Shown: positions 55,175 through 64,000 of the stretch, in pieces | Layout: every line of letters starts with the position of its first letter | Numbering within the stretch: the stretch's first letter is position 1 | Origin: Armigeres subalbatus | Lineage: Eukaryota > Arthropoda > Insecta > Diptera > Culicidae | Assembly: GCF_024139115.2 (NCBI RefSeq) | Contig: NC_085141.1 | Location: forward strand, 34,044,120 to 34,108,119 | Reading direction: 5' to 3' | DNA length: 64,000 nt | Made by a program: the position numbers and the translations under genes | Notes under the pieces: model-generated | Databases searched by the model: none | Told to the model about the DNA's origin: nothing | What the model saw: the letters and a program-made list of their open reading frames with translations, nothing else

Positions 55175-55722
55175 GAAGCTATTCCTAAGATATCTTGAAG
55201 ATGCATGAGATTCTACGTGAAATTCACCGAAGTTCTGGTCACAGATTTAGGTCATAGTTATGATTACGCCTAGTGAGATTACGGAAAGATTATGAATCCA
55301 TTTCACTTGAAATAATTCAAACAGTTTTCAAAAGGGGTAAGTTTTTTTTTAAGCGAATTGAAGCTAGTCTAATAGAACATGAATGTTTATATCTTTAAAC
55401 AATTAAGTTTCTGGTACAATCAGAAGAACTTACTAATGTTTACCAATAAGGTGAAATTTTAAGCGTAACTCGCTTTGAAAATCCAAAAAGACACATTTAA
55501 AGTAAATATCTGTGTTGGACCCTTAGAGAAAGTGCTTACGAATAACGACTTGTATCTGTCTAAGGGCTATTTTGAAACAAACGGAAATCGTACTATACCA
55601 TGGTTGGAAGTCTTATGGAAGTCATGTACACATTTTGGACACTCCCAATTTAATCGAATTTTCGAGTTCCGTTGGCCAAATGATTAAATGCATAGTCTTG
55701 CCTTTCCATAGTCATTAATTTT
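55175..55722. other. No gene seen
   Basis: AT-rich. A 70-codon frame at 55475-55687 has no recognised motif. Confidence 0.5.
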
Positions 55723-55991
55723 TTTATTTATTTATTTTGCTTATTTCATCTGACTGTATCGTCTACATGAAAACTTAAAACTAAAGGTCAGTTGATAAAA
55801 TATCTGTAAAACGCGGATGAACTGATGTTGAAGTCGAATTGGTCCGACACCTCGTTGAAATGGCGGATCATAGCGACAAAGCAGCTATTGTCAGCATAAT
55901 TAGTGCTATGCCTTTCTTCGAAGAGCAAATCTCGAGGTCGAAGGGATCGTGAGGGTGCATACAATGGAATTGTATGCGTACCAATGAGCAG
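55723..55991 (-). pseudogene. 3' end of a second Jockey/CR1-like family
   Basis: Minus strand reads IPLYAPSRSLRPRDLLFEER then HSTNYADNSCFVAMIRHFNE and FDFNISSSAFYRYFIN before a stop at 55788, followed by an (AAAT)n tail. This R-x-L-R...TNY...FN...FDF pattern is the usual C-terminal segment of Jockey/CR1-type ORF2. Its upstream side is cut off by a TIR element at 55994. Confidence 0.6.
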
Positions 55992-55993
55992 TA

Positions 55994-56529
55994 GGGTAAA
56001 ACGACCTATTATGGAGGGTTTAAGCACCGCGTCAAAACCAAATTGATTTAAAAAAATCTTTAAAAATGAACTGTTTATCTTTTTTTACATTGCAGTAGTC
56101 GAATATGATGCTAATAAACTCTAGTTTCGTAAATATTACTTCAATTGTGCTGAACTCATGTCGTTTTGTTTTTAACACAATAAAAACAAACTACCGCAAT
56201 AATAGGACGCAGTTGCCTATTATTGCGATATTTTTTGAAGGTCATTCCTATTGTTGCGGTATTGCCTGTATTTCTTATGGAGAGCGATACCACAACAATA
56301 GGACCTTAGCACTACCGCAATAATAGGCTCAAAGGATGCAATTATTTAATCAAAAATGTTGATTTTTCATCATTTTGAACGGAATTTTGTCAACCAAAAG
56401 GTGTTCTAATGGTTGATTCGAAGAGTTTTAGCGGATCCACAATTATTTTTGGTGCTATTATATCTAGAATGGACTATTTCAACACTACCGCAACATTAGG
56501 GCATACCACAACGATAGGACGTTTTACCC
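55994..56529. mobile_element. TIR element family M3, copy 2, TA duplication
   Basis: GGGTAAAACG(A)CCTAT at the left; inverted right end GGGTAAAACGTCCTATCGTT. TA at 55992-55993 and 56530-56531. The interior repeats CCGCAATAATAGG and CACAACAATAGGAC-like words in both orientations (about 56195-56330), the same layout as 53195-53696 but diverged. Confidence 0.85.
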
Positions 56530-56531
56530 TA

Positions 56532-57126
56532 TAAGGCTTTGTAGCATAAAGGATCGCGGAGTTCATTTTTTGATGCATCAATAAGCAGATTACTGCGTTT
56601 TTAAGGACATAGTTGAAAGAGTACCAAGATGGCCGCCAATATGGCACCGGACCTTCCACGGATCAACCCCACACCTCCCGCATTCCTCTCCCACCAACAT
56701 TCGAATGCATCGAACAGCATCGAACAAAAGTTTAATATTCAAATTACTAACCTGCTCACAGCATATTTATTCACTTCCCGTGATAATGAACATGTTTATC
56801 CAAAGAGTCCCATGCATTTCGGCTCGAATAATATCATAAATCAGCAGTTTCGTGCCAATTTATTAGCCGTTCGCGATTTGGTGGGCTTATCACTGCACTT
56901 CACTTCTTCTCAAAGGGCACTGAAAAAATCAAGTTTTCTCTCACTTCTCCGCACATGAGGAGCCCGAAATGTTGATGGAATGCAAATTAAACATCACTTT
57001 TCGAAATCAGTCACTTGTTTAAACCGTAAAATTAATATAAACTGCTATTTTTGCCCGAAAAAAACGATTAAAAACTGATCGCGGAGCGAATGTAAACAAC
57101 GGCACCGGCAGCAGCAAACTAATAAT
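56532..57126. other. No supported gene
   Basis: A 109-codon plus frame at 56629-56958 (starts MAANMAPDLPRINPTPPAFL) is less AT-rich at its 5' end but shows no domain or splice pattern. Confidence 0.4.
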
Positions 57127-57128
57127 TA

Positions 57129-57868
57129 GGGTGGTTCAAAACATAATTTTACTCCCGCTCAGTCGATTGTGATTTATAATTTGGGTGTCATCCGATGGTT
57201 TGGTTTGAATAGAGGCTTACCGTGCACAAGTCGTTTCAGGCTTGTATGGCAGTTTATATGGCGAGATTGAATTTAATATTATTCTGATTGTGGTGCTTCG
57301 TCATTGGGCCCTGGCGAGGGGGGAGACCATATGACTGGATGAAATATTCAAGAGCTTCAACTCCATAGACAATCCATATTGAATGGTCGTTCCAATAGTT
57401 GCGAGTCGATTTTAATCGAGGTTGCGAATCTTTAGAATGATAATTAGGCTTCTCAGAAGGCATCAGTGAAACGTGCAATTCAACAAAATACCCAGAATTT
57501 GTCTGTGATATCTATCGCACCAGGGGCAGATGCTTCATACAAAAAGTGTGACAAGGGGGTGAGTGGGGTATAAAATGCTATTTTTGCGTTACGTATTCAA
57601 TGGATCTTTTCTGCGGTGCGGTTTTCTTTCAGTGAAGTCTCTGGAATATTGCTTTCAGCTATGTGGATTCTCTTTTCGCCAGCGTATGGAGGGGAGGCAC
57701 TGTAGCCAGTGTAATAAAAGGTTTAGTTTCCATACTAGTTTTCATACAAACTTGAACCGGCATGCGCTCAACCACTTTTTGTTCAACAAATCGGTTTTTG
57801 GAGGACACTCGGAGCATGGGACGGAATCGAGTGAGCGTGGTGGTGCTGGGTCGTTTTTTGAACCACCC
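57129..57868. mobile_element. TIR element, 740 bp, TA-flanked
   Basis: Left end GGGTGGTTCAAAACATAATT and inverted right end GGGTGGTTCAAAAAACGACC; similarity resumes at GCTCAGTCGATT against GCTCACTCGATT, about 45 bp in all. TA at 57127-57128 and 57869-57870. A 103-codon frame inside (57563-57874) runs through the right arm, and is not a transposase. Confidence 0.82.
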
Positions 57869-57870
57869 TA

Positions 57871-58251
57871 CTAATATTCTTTGTTTTTTTTAATACGACA
57901 CCAATACTACTACAGTATATGACAGTTTTTATTGTACAAATACTTTCAAAGCTTTGTTTTGGTACTCAACCCACCTTCACCTTAATTCACAATTTCGATA
58001 TAAACCTATTGTGTATACATTCTCAGATTTTCAACTAACACATTAGCGAACCACGATTTGAAGAGTAGCGCACTGTAACGCTTATCTTCTTGAACAAACT
58101 AATCCCTTTAAAATTTCATTCAAATATCGGTTTCTTTGACCAGGAAACTAGTCAAATAAATACAGAACAAATTTATTTTTAAAGCCAGTTACGCAATTAT
58201 CAACGGCATTAGTTTTAGTTTACATGTGGAGAAAATATTACATGTTATAAG
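57871..58251. other. No gene seen
   Basis: AT-rich spacer. Confidence 0.5.
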
Positions 58252-58304
58252 ACATGTCATAAGTACAAACTCGCCTTATGACAAGCAAATACGTTCCACT
58301 AAAC
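58252..58304 (+). repeat. Dispersed repeat D1, copy 4 (3' part)
   Basis: AAACTCGCCTTATGACAAGC and ACGTTCCACTAAA match the right end of the 31.1 kb copy. Confidence 0.55.
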
Positions 58305-58349
58305 TGCCGTTATACGCATAACTGTCCGCGGGCTGTTATGGCAGCCTAT

Positions 58350-58830
58350 AACCATGGAGCACCTAAACGACTTCGAATTGGCTGATGACGTTGCACTCCT
58401 CGCTCAACGGCGCTCTGATATGCAGAGTAAGCTCAACGACCATGCCGAGCGCTCCTTTTCGGCAGGTTTAGGTGACTCCTTCCAGTTTCACAGTAGCCGG
58501 ACAACCAGTGGAGAATGTTGAAAGCTTCCAATATCTTGGTAGCCAAATGGCGTCAGACGGCGGTACCAAGATCGACATAGGCGCACGGATCAAGAAAGCA
58601 AGGGCTGCCTTTGCGAGTTTAAGAAATATCTGGAAAAACAGACAGATAAGTGAACGCACCAAAATACGAATTTTCAACTCTAACGTGAAATCTGTGCTGT
58701 TATACGCTAGTGAAACGTGGTGTTTATCAGTGGAGAACACTCAACGGCTGCAGGTGTTCATCAACAGATGCCTGCGGTATAGATTTCGGGCCTGGTGGCC
58801 TCACAAATGTGGTGGTGGCCTAAAAGCTTA
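58350..58830 (+). pseudogene. RTE-C copy 2, RT thumb fragment
   Basis: EHLNDFELADDVALLAQRRS carries the catalytic box with Leu in place of the usual Tyr/Phe. An apparent deletion after SAGL removes the VINVNKTKSL segment present in copy 1. The 119-codon frame then gives SFTVAGQPVENVESFQYLGS, KKARAAFASLRNIWKNRQIS and ENTQRLQVFINRCLRYR, stopping soon after. Both ends are truncated and no tail is present. Confidence 0.8.
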
Positions 58831-59207
58831 ACATAATTTTCGTATGAGAAAATTTCGCCCAAAAATTTTGGTCCAACTCAATTTGGTCACACCCTATTGG
58901 ACTTCACATTTTGTAACAACAAGTTCGATGCTTTGCTGAACAAATCTAGACCAACATTTACATATCTGTAGAAAGATTCTGGCAGAAAGGTTTAATAAAG
59001 AGTTCTCAATGTTCCTTCACATAATATATGTTACATAGAAACAGATTTCATTGAAAAATATTTTTGACCACTCATTTGTATGAGAATTCTCCATAGTGCT
59101 CTAGTCGAAAACGCTGATTCTGTCTTTTTTTATTCTTTTCAATTTGGTCAATCGGTTAATCATGGATGTAATCCTTCGGTTTTTTAACATTCACCAGAAA
59201 ATCATTT
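58831..59207. other. No gene seen
   Basis: AT-rich spacer. Confidence 0.5.
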
Positions 59208-59210
59208 TTA

Positions 59211-59385
59211 GGCCGATACAAATATTTGAAAACAATTGTCTCCTCCCCCCCTCGGTTTTTTCTGCCCAAAAAAATATTTTGAGGAGTTTTATTGATTTTT
59301 TCCATTTTAATATTTATTTTTTATTGCCCCCCCCCCCCCTTTTTTGACCTTTCGGAGACCAGTAGGACAATAATTTAAAACGGCT
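59211..59385. mobile_element. TIR element family M2, copy 2, shortened
   Basis: Same GGCCGATACAAATATTT head, poly-C tracts and GACCTTTCGGAGACCAGTAG as 42051-42300, with the middle shortened and the right end degraded to AAAACGGCT. TTA lies at both borders (59208-59210, 59386-59388). Confidence 0.7.
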
Positions 59386-59459
59386 TTATTTATTTTTTAC
59401 AAGGGAGAATGCGTTCTTTACATCAAAGTGTCACTAACGCACAGTATCGAGTATCTCTC
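59386..59459. other. Spacer
   Basis: AT-rich sequence between the M2 copy and the R1-like fragment; nothing recognised. Confidence 0.5.
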
Positions 59460-60960
59460 CTTTTCTGATGGATCGCTATCTTGGCGGTCTTTGCCACCGA
59501 GTTAAGGCCGTTCAACGTGGACTTACTCTTGCGAAAACCGAACTGATTGCTTGACATTCCGTCCTTACCCTGTTGTCAGCCTGTTGAAGATGATCCTCTC
59601 TAGCAACTTGCACGTCGTGTCTATAAGACAGATTGGTCTTTACGCCGTTGGGTCACCTGGAGGCTCATCCCCACACTGGGACAGAGCCGCCTCGCAGCTT
59701 AGTGTTCATTAAGCACTTCCACAGTTATTAACTGCGAGGTTTCTAAGCCAGGTTACCATGTTTGCATTCGTATATCATGAGGCTAACACGATGATACTTT
59801 TATGCCCAGGGAAGTCGAGTCTTGGCCATCACTATCCTGTATGCGTCACCCCATGGATTCGTGTTGGCAACTTCCCATAGGTTGTCGAAACACGCTCTCT
59901 TGCTGCTCTTGATGGCCTTATTAAAGGCCAGTTTCAGAACTCGAAAGACTTCACGGCGGTCCGATCTTTCATCCTCGGTGCGGGCACGTTGCATCCTTCG
60001 TCTTGCATTGAGGCAAGTTTATCGAAGGGCCGTAATCTCGGCACTCCACCAGTATACCGGGTGTTCCGGCTTTTCTCGGCATGGTGGCGTCGCACGCGCG
60101 TGGTAGGACAGCTACCAAGGCATCCCCGTTTAGACCTTCAGTGTTGGCTTCCAGTTCCAGGGCCGCGGTGAAAACTTCGCTGTCGAAGTGATTGCCCAAG
60201 CAGCATACATGTTTAAATTTCCTGCTATGACGACCGGCTTAAGACCCACTAGGTCGGACGATAGCCTATGGATCATCTGGTTGAACTGTTCTAATGGCCA
60301 CCTTGGTGGGGCATAGCAGCTACAATAGAACACACCACTGATCTTGGCTATCGCGACAGTCTCAGCAGAGTGTGCGCCCCGTCGTGCAAATAGCCGCCAT
60401 CCAAGACCCGTTCGGCACCCAATTGTCGTTATCGACAGGGGCGTACTACGGATCGGACAGGAGGGCGACACCGGTCCTCGTCTCAGGGACCGACTGCCGA
60501 CTGCACAATGGTTGAGAATCAAGACCGCTTGGGCCAGCTTCCTGTAGTCCGTCCCACTAGCTTGCGCTCCGCGTTTCAGAACCGGTCATGGTACGTCTGA
60601 CGTCCTGACCCAGCGCCGAAAGCTTTTCGGCCGCCCGCATCAATTTAAGGCCTTCGGCGTACCTATCCTTGTCAGTTTTCAAAAACAAGGCCTAGCCTCT
60701 GTCTTTATCTTTCTATGCCGGTCGAGATGCGTTGGACTTCCGCTTTGCCCTACTGATCAGCTGCCAGAGATTTTCGATCCCTTGTGCCGGTGGCACCGGT
60801 CGGCTGGTACGGCGCCTCTTGCCTTTTGGGAGAAGAAATCATCTTCTCTGGTCGACCCCCTTTGGGCTCTTCTGCACCCCGATCTGCTCCGTCCAGACGA
60901 CGTTGACGTTACAATTAGAAATACTTGTTTGGATACACGCGGAGACAGACATAAGGATGT
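59460..60960 (-). pseudogene. R1/LOA-like non-LTR element, degraded
   Basis: Minus-strand order: ORF1 end (LKTDKDRYAEGLKLMRAAEK, LSALGQDVRRTMTG, about 60.6 kb), then endonuclease pieces (LNHCAVGSRSL near 60510; CYAPPRWPLEQFNQMIHRLS and PVVIAGNLNM near 60230), linker (KSSKRACFDNLWEVANTNPW then GDAYRIVMAK at 59.9 kb), a SINE, and RT pieces (RPICLIDTTCKLLERIIFNR, about 59600). ORF1 and endonuclease are joined without the expected spacing, so internal deletions are likely. N replaces D in the GDFN-like motif. Clade from protein character only. Confidence 0.7.
59665..59818 (-). mobile_element. SINE, 5'-truncated, in the R1-like fragment
   Basis: Minus strand carries the body from CTCGACTTCCCTGGGCATAA to CAGTGTGGGGATG. 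The tRNA-like head and the final GAA tail are both absent. The host R1-like linker ends at IVMAKT exactly at the SINE border. Confidence 0.8.
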
Positions 60961-61224
60961 GAGGATTTCTCTCTGTTGAATATGAAGTCTTCAAATATCA
61001 CTATTTTCGACATTAAATTGCCGATATCAAGTCATGTTTGCAAATAACATCCCTGGAATCTTCCAGAAGGTGGTCTATTCTGATTATATATACATTTTTG
61101 TAGAACATTGTATTGACCTGAAACTGTTGGATTCGAAAATATATTTAAGTACTGTGTTTTAGGGTCGGTCTATAAAAAAGTGCCCTTTTCAAAAACGTTG
61201 ATAGATGGATATTCGGTAATAAAA
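60961..61224. other. Spacer
   Basis: AT-rich; nothing recognised. Confidence 0.5.
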
Positions 61225-61486
61225 TCTATATAATAAAAATGAAATGGTCTGTGTTCGTATCCGCATAACTCGAAAACGACTGGATGGATTTTCTTCATTC
61301 CTTCAGCAAATATGTTCGTTATCGTTTCCGACGGGTTTATATGATATTTCCTCATGTGAAAATCATATGTAAAGTTGAGAGAATCGTGAAAAACTGAAAC
61401 AAAGATTTGTATGAGAATTCCGCATAGGCAGTTCGCAACGCGCATTTTCGCCTACTATGCAGGACAACGTCTGCCGGGTCGACTAG
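61225..61486 (+). mobile_element. Helitron-like element H1, complete, 262 bp
   Basis: Starts TCTATATAATAAAAATG after an A and ends GCCGGGTCGACTAG before a T, the 5'-TC...CTRR-3' form with A/T insertion of rolling-circle transposons. CGCATAACTCGAAAACGACT near its head is shared in style with the neighbouring elements. A GCATAGGC / GCCTACTATGC inverted pair lies before the end. No Rep/helicase coding; non-autonomous. Confidence 0.7.
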
Positions 61487-63086
61487 TCTATATATATAAA
61501 AACCAATCTATGTATGTATGTTCGCTAACTACTTCTGAACCACTTGGCCGATTTCAACCAAATTTGGTACACACATTCTTTATCCTCAGAGGAAGTTAAC
61601 AAAGAGAGTGGGATGGTCATTTGGAAATGGGGGAGGGATTTTGTTTAGAAAACGAACAATTCTGTGTAACTTTCAACTCCCAGGACCGATTTCATCCAAA
61701 TTTGGTACACATATTCACTACGAGGAGGTAATCATATGGGAGGGATTTGGGAAAGGGAGGGTCTGGAGGGAGGGTTTTGTTTAGAAAACGGGCAATTCAA
61801 AGTAAATCATGAACCCTGTACCGATTTCAACCAAATTTGGTACACACATTCTACATCATAAGGAAAAGATAACAAAGGGGATGGGATGATCATTGGAAAA
61901 AGGGGAGGTATAGGGGAGGTGTTGTCTTTGGAAAACGAGCAACTCAGTGTAACTCCCAACCCCAGGACCGATTTCAATCAAATTTTGTACACATATTCAC
62001 TATGAGGAGCCGATCGTACGGGAGGGAAATTTGGATAAGGGGGTAGGGGTCTGAAGGGAGGGTATTGTTCAGAAAACGGGCAATTTAGTGTAACTTCTGA
62101 ACCCCTGTACCGATTTCAACCAAATTTGGTACACACATTTTCTATCCCTAGGAGAAGATAACAAAGGGGGTGAAATGGCCGTTGAGAAAAGAGGAAGGGT
62201 AAAGGGAAAGCGGTTGTCTTTAGAAAACGGGCAATTCAGTGTAACTCCTGACCCCCAGGACCAATTCTAAGCAGATTAAATGATTAAATCATTCAACTCT
62301 ATGATTAAAGATTATGATTAATGAATTATAATTTTTGAAAATGATGACTGATAATGATTAATGATTAAATTCATTTTGACAATAATTAACGATTATGAAT
62401 AATGAAAAAACCGTTGGATTATGATTAACGATTACCGATCGTGATTAAATGTTGACACACTATGTGTATGGTTAATGATTAACGATCGATATGATTAATG
62501 ATTGATGATTATGAATGATCAAATTGCATAGTGATCCATAATCGAGTAACCTTTATTCCAAATTTTAAAAGGTATGATAATTATATGATAATGATTCAAG
62601 ATTAATAAATAAAAGCAAGGTATGCAATGATCCAATGTTCCAGCATAACTTCTGTACCCTTGCCCGATTTCAACCAAATTTGGAACAAACATTCTTTTTT
62701 CTTAAGAAGGCGAAGATGACAGGGATCGATCAACTCAACACTTCATCGAAATCATGGTTTGCCCAGAGAAAAGCAATGATTAAAGTGTTTCCTTCTGGAC
62801 AGTAAATGTGATCATTTCTTTAAAATAGACGTTTTTCCGGAATAAGGCATCGGTGTATGTTTTCCTTCTTTAGAAATAGACGTTTGCCCGGAATAAAGCG
62901 ATTTTGGGTTTGATCCCATTTTCAAAATCAGTCAATGTTTTCAAATGTAATCTACCTTCTTTTAATCAAATGATGAAATATCAATAAGAAAACACAATTA
63001 TCCTTTTGACCTATTCCAATTCCGATGGTGAAAAAAACTGCGAATTAAACTGGCAACTCCGAGCAAGGCCGGGTACATACAGCTAG
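61487..63086 (+). mobile_element. Helitron-like element H2 with internal repeats, 1.6 kb
   Basis: Starts TCTATATATATAAAAACC directly at the end of H1 and ends GGCCGGGTACATACAGCTAG before a T. Internally ACCGATTTCAACCAAATTTG (variants) recurs near 61550, 61688, 61823, 61967, 62109 and 62668. Units of about 140 bases alternate in two types (CACACATTCTWYATC and CACATATTCACTA), forming a ~280 base pair-repeat. The stretch 62281-62620 is a degenerate ATGATTAA array. No protein coding. Confidence 0.7.
62281..62620. repeat. Degenerate (ATGATTAA)n array
   Basis: Dense run of ATGATTAA, AACGATTATGA and related words, inside H2. The unit length drifts between 7 and 9. Confidence 0.85.
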
Positions 63087-63199
63087 TTCAATAATAAATT
63101 ACACTACAACTTTGCCAAAGACACCATTCAAAAATCTTTTATTAAAGAAGTTACATTTTGCAGCGCCACCTGTGGCATAAATTGGAACGGTGAAAATTC

Positions 63200-63474
63200 T
63201 TAAGTTGGTTTGAGACCCCTCCCCATTTGGAAAGGGAGGCTCCCATACAAATGAAACAACAATTTCTTCATAACTCGAAGATTAATCAAGCAAATGGAAC
63301 CAAATCTGGCATGTGGAGGTCCAAGAAGATATGTTTCTGTGGTTGTTAGAAACCCCTCAGCCTTATGGAAAGGGGGATTTCCATACAAAAGAACCAGAAA
63401 TTTCTGCATAACTCGAGAACTAATCAGAGAATAGATCAATTTTCGGCGAAACGAAGTACGACGGGTCTGCTAGT
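63200..63474 (+). mobile_element. Helitron-like element H3, 3' part
   Basis: Two ~138 base units (AGACCCCTCCCCATTTGG at 63211; AGAAACCCCTCAGCCTTATG at 63348), each followed by CCATACAAA and ATAACTCGAARAYTAATC blocks, end at ACGAAGTACGACGGGTCTGC then TAG/T. The CTAG terminus and the ACGGGT block match rolling-circle element ends. No TC head is seen, so it is 5'-truncated or starts in diverged sequence. Confidence 0.6.
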
Positions 63475-64000
63475 TGGTAATAAAAACACTTCAATACACT
63501 TCCCAATAAATTAGCAACCATATATTCACTTGTTAGCAGTTTGAGAATAACTTTGGTAAGGAATTAAAAAGCTTTAGAAGTGAACTCTCACATGAAGTCA
63601 CTCGAAAGGTTGACCAAAAATTTAAGTTCCCAAAATAATAACATGAGCTTCTTCCATAATCAGTGTTAGTTATAAACTTTGATTTAGATATCAAACTAGA
63701 CAGTTGGCGTGTATATAGTTTCTCACGTTCGATTGATTATAGGAGAACGCTTTACTATTATTGGTGTACGAGAGCTAAAAAGTTAAAGGAAAATTTAGTT
63801 GTTTGCTATTTTTACGTGAAAATCGAATCCACTTCTGTACACTTCAATGTACTTGTAGAAAAAAAATATGGCGAGTCATTCAAAATCCAGGAAAAAAGTA
63901 TATTTTCATACACCATTAGGATTATCGGTACAGCAAGCGGCTGTCAGCCACCCTCCATGTAGGGGAAGGGGGAGCAATATGCCCTAGCTAAGCAAACACT
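63475..64000. other. No gene seen; possible TIR element end at the window edge
   Basis: AT-rich. At 63959 GTAGGGGAAGGGGGAGCAAT then ATGCCC resembles the G-rich ends of the TA-type elements, but the window stops before a partner end could be seen. Confidence 0.4.

Noticed and set aside
57563..57874. Cys/His-rich frame (CSQCNKRF...H...H) resembling a zinc finger
   Set aside because: Spacing does not fit C2H2, and the frame runs through the inverted arm of a TIR element.

Overview
This window looks like euchromatic or pericentromeric DNA of a culicine mosquito, most likely Aedes. The reasons are the density of nested transposable elements, RTE-, Jockey- and R1-type non-LTR retrotransposons, tRNA-derived SINEs with box-B heads, many TIR elements with TA or TTA target duplications, ~150 bp satellites, and almost no recognisable host coding sequence. 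The species assignment is inference; no host gene was identified by name.

Layout. 0-8 kb: a ~150 bp satellite, one complete SINE (1834-2128), two TIR elements and otherwise unremarkable AT-rich DNA. 8.3-13.7 kb: a nearly full-length but broken RTE-like element (RTE-A copy 1), a TIR element inserted in the arm of another TIR element (11.8-12.5 kb), and a 3' fragment of RTE-A. 13.7-19.6 kb: mostly blank, with one candidate pair of short host exons (about 17.1-17.4 kb, minus strand), a 5' piece of an RTE leader and a SINE tail. 19.7-21.5 kb: RTE-A copy 3 with a clear 12 bp target duplication. 22.7-25.2 kb: a broken Ty3/gypsy pol with an 874 bp insertion in RNase H. 25.3-33 kb: degenerate GGAATTCC-rich repeat, RTE leader and endonuclease fragments, a Helitron-like head, one weak exon candidate. 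33.7-35.8 kb: a ~151 bp satellite, then a TIR element inside a second GGAATTCC-rich array. 35.8-38 kb: RTE-A copy 4 (minus strand) interrupted by a Jockey-like 3' end. 39.3-40.3 kb: an RTE-like element (RTE-C) interrupted by a SINE, both with exact target duplications. 42 kb: a TTA-flanked TIR element and a possible exon.

45.7-55.2 kb is the best structured region. A Jockey-like element (minus strand) is split by a non-autonomous LTR element whose 5 bp duplication (GTTTC) and TG...CA LTRs are intact. The LTR element contains an almost complete RTE-like element (RTE-B), and its 3' LTR carries two TIR elements. Excising those two restores a 502 bp LTR against 501 bp for the 5' LTR. 55.7-64 kb: another non-LTR 3' end, three more TIR elements, a second RTE-C copy, an R1-like fragment carrying a SINE, and a head-to-tail set of Helitron-like elements with TC...CTAG ends.

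The window is best read as a layered record of transposition rather than a set of cooperating genes. No element seen here has an intact reading frame. The open questions are the four possible host exons, the non-coding LTR element with repeated polypurine-tract-like motifs, and the tandem Helitron-like array.
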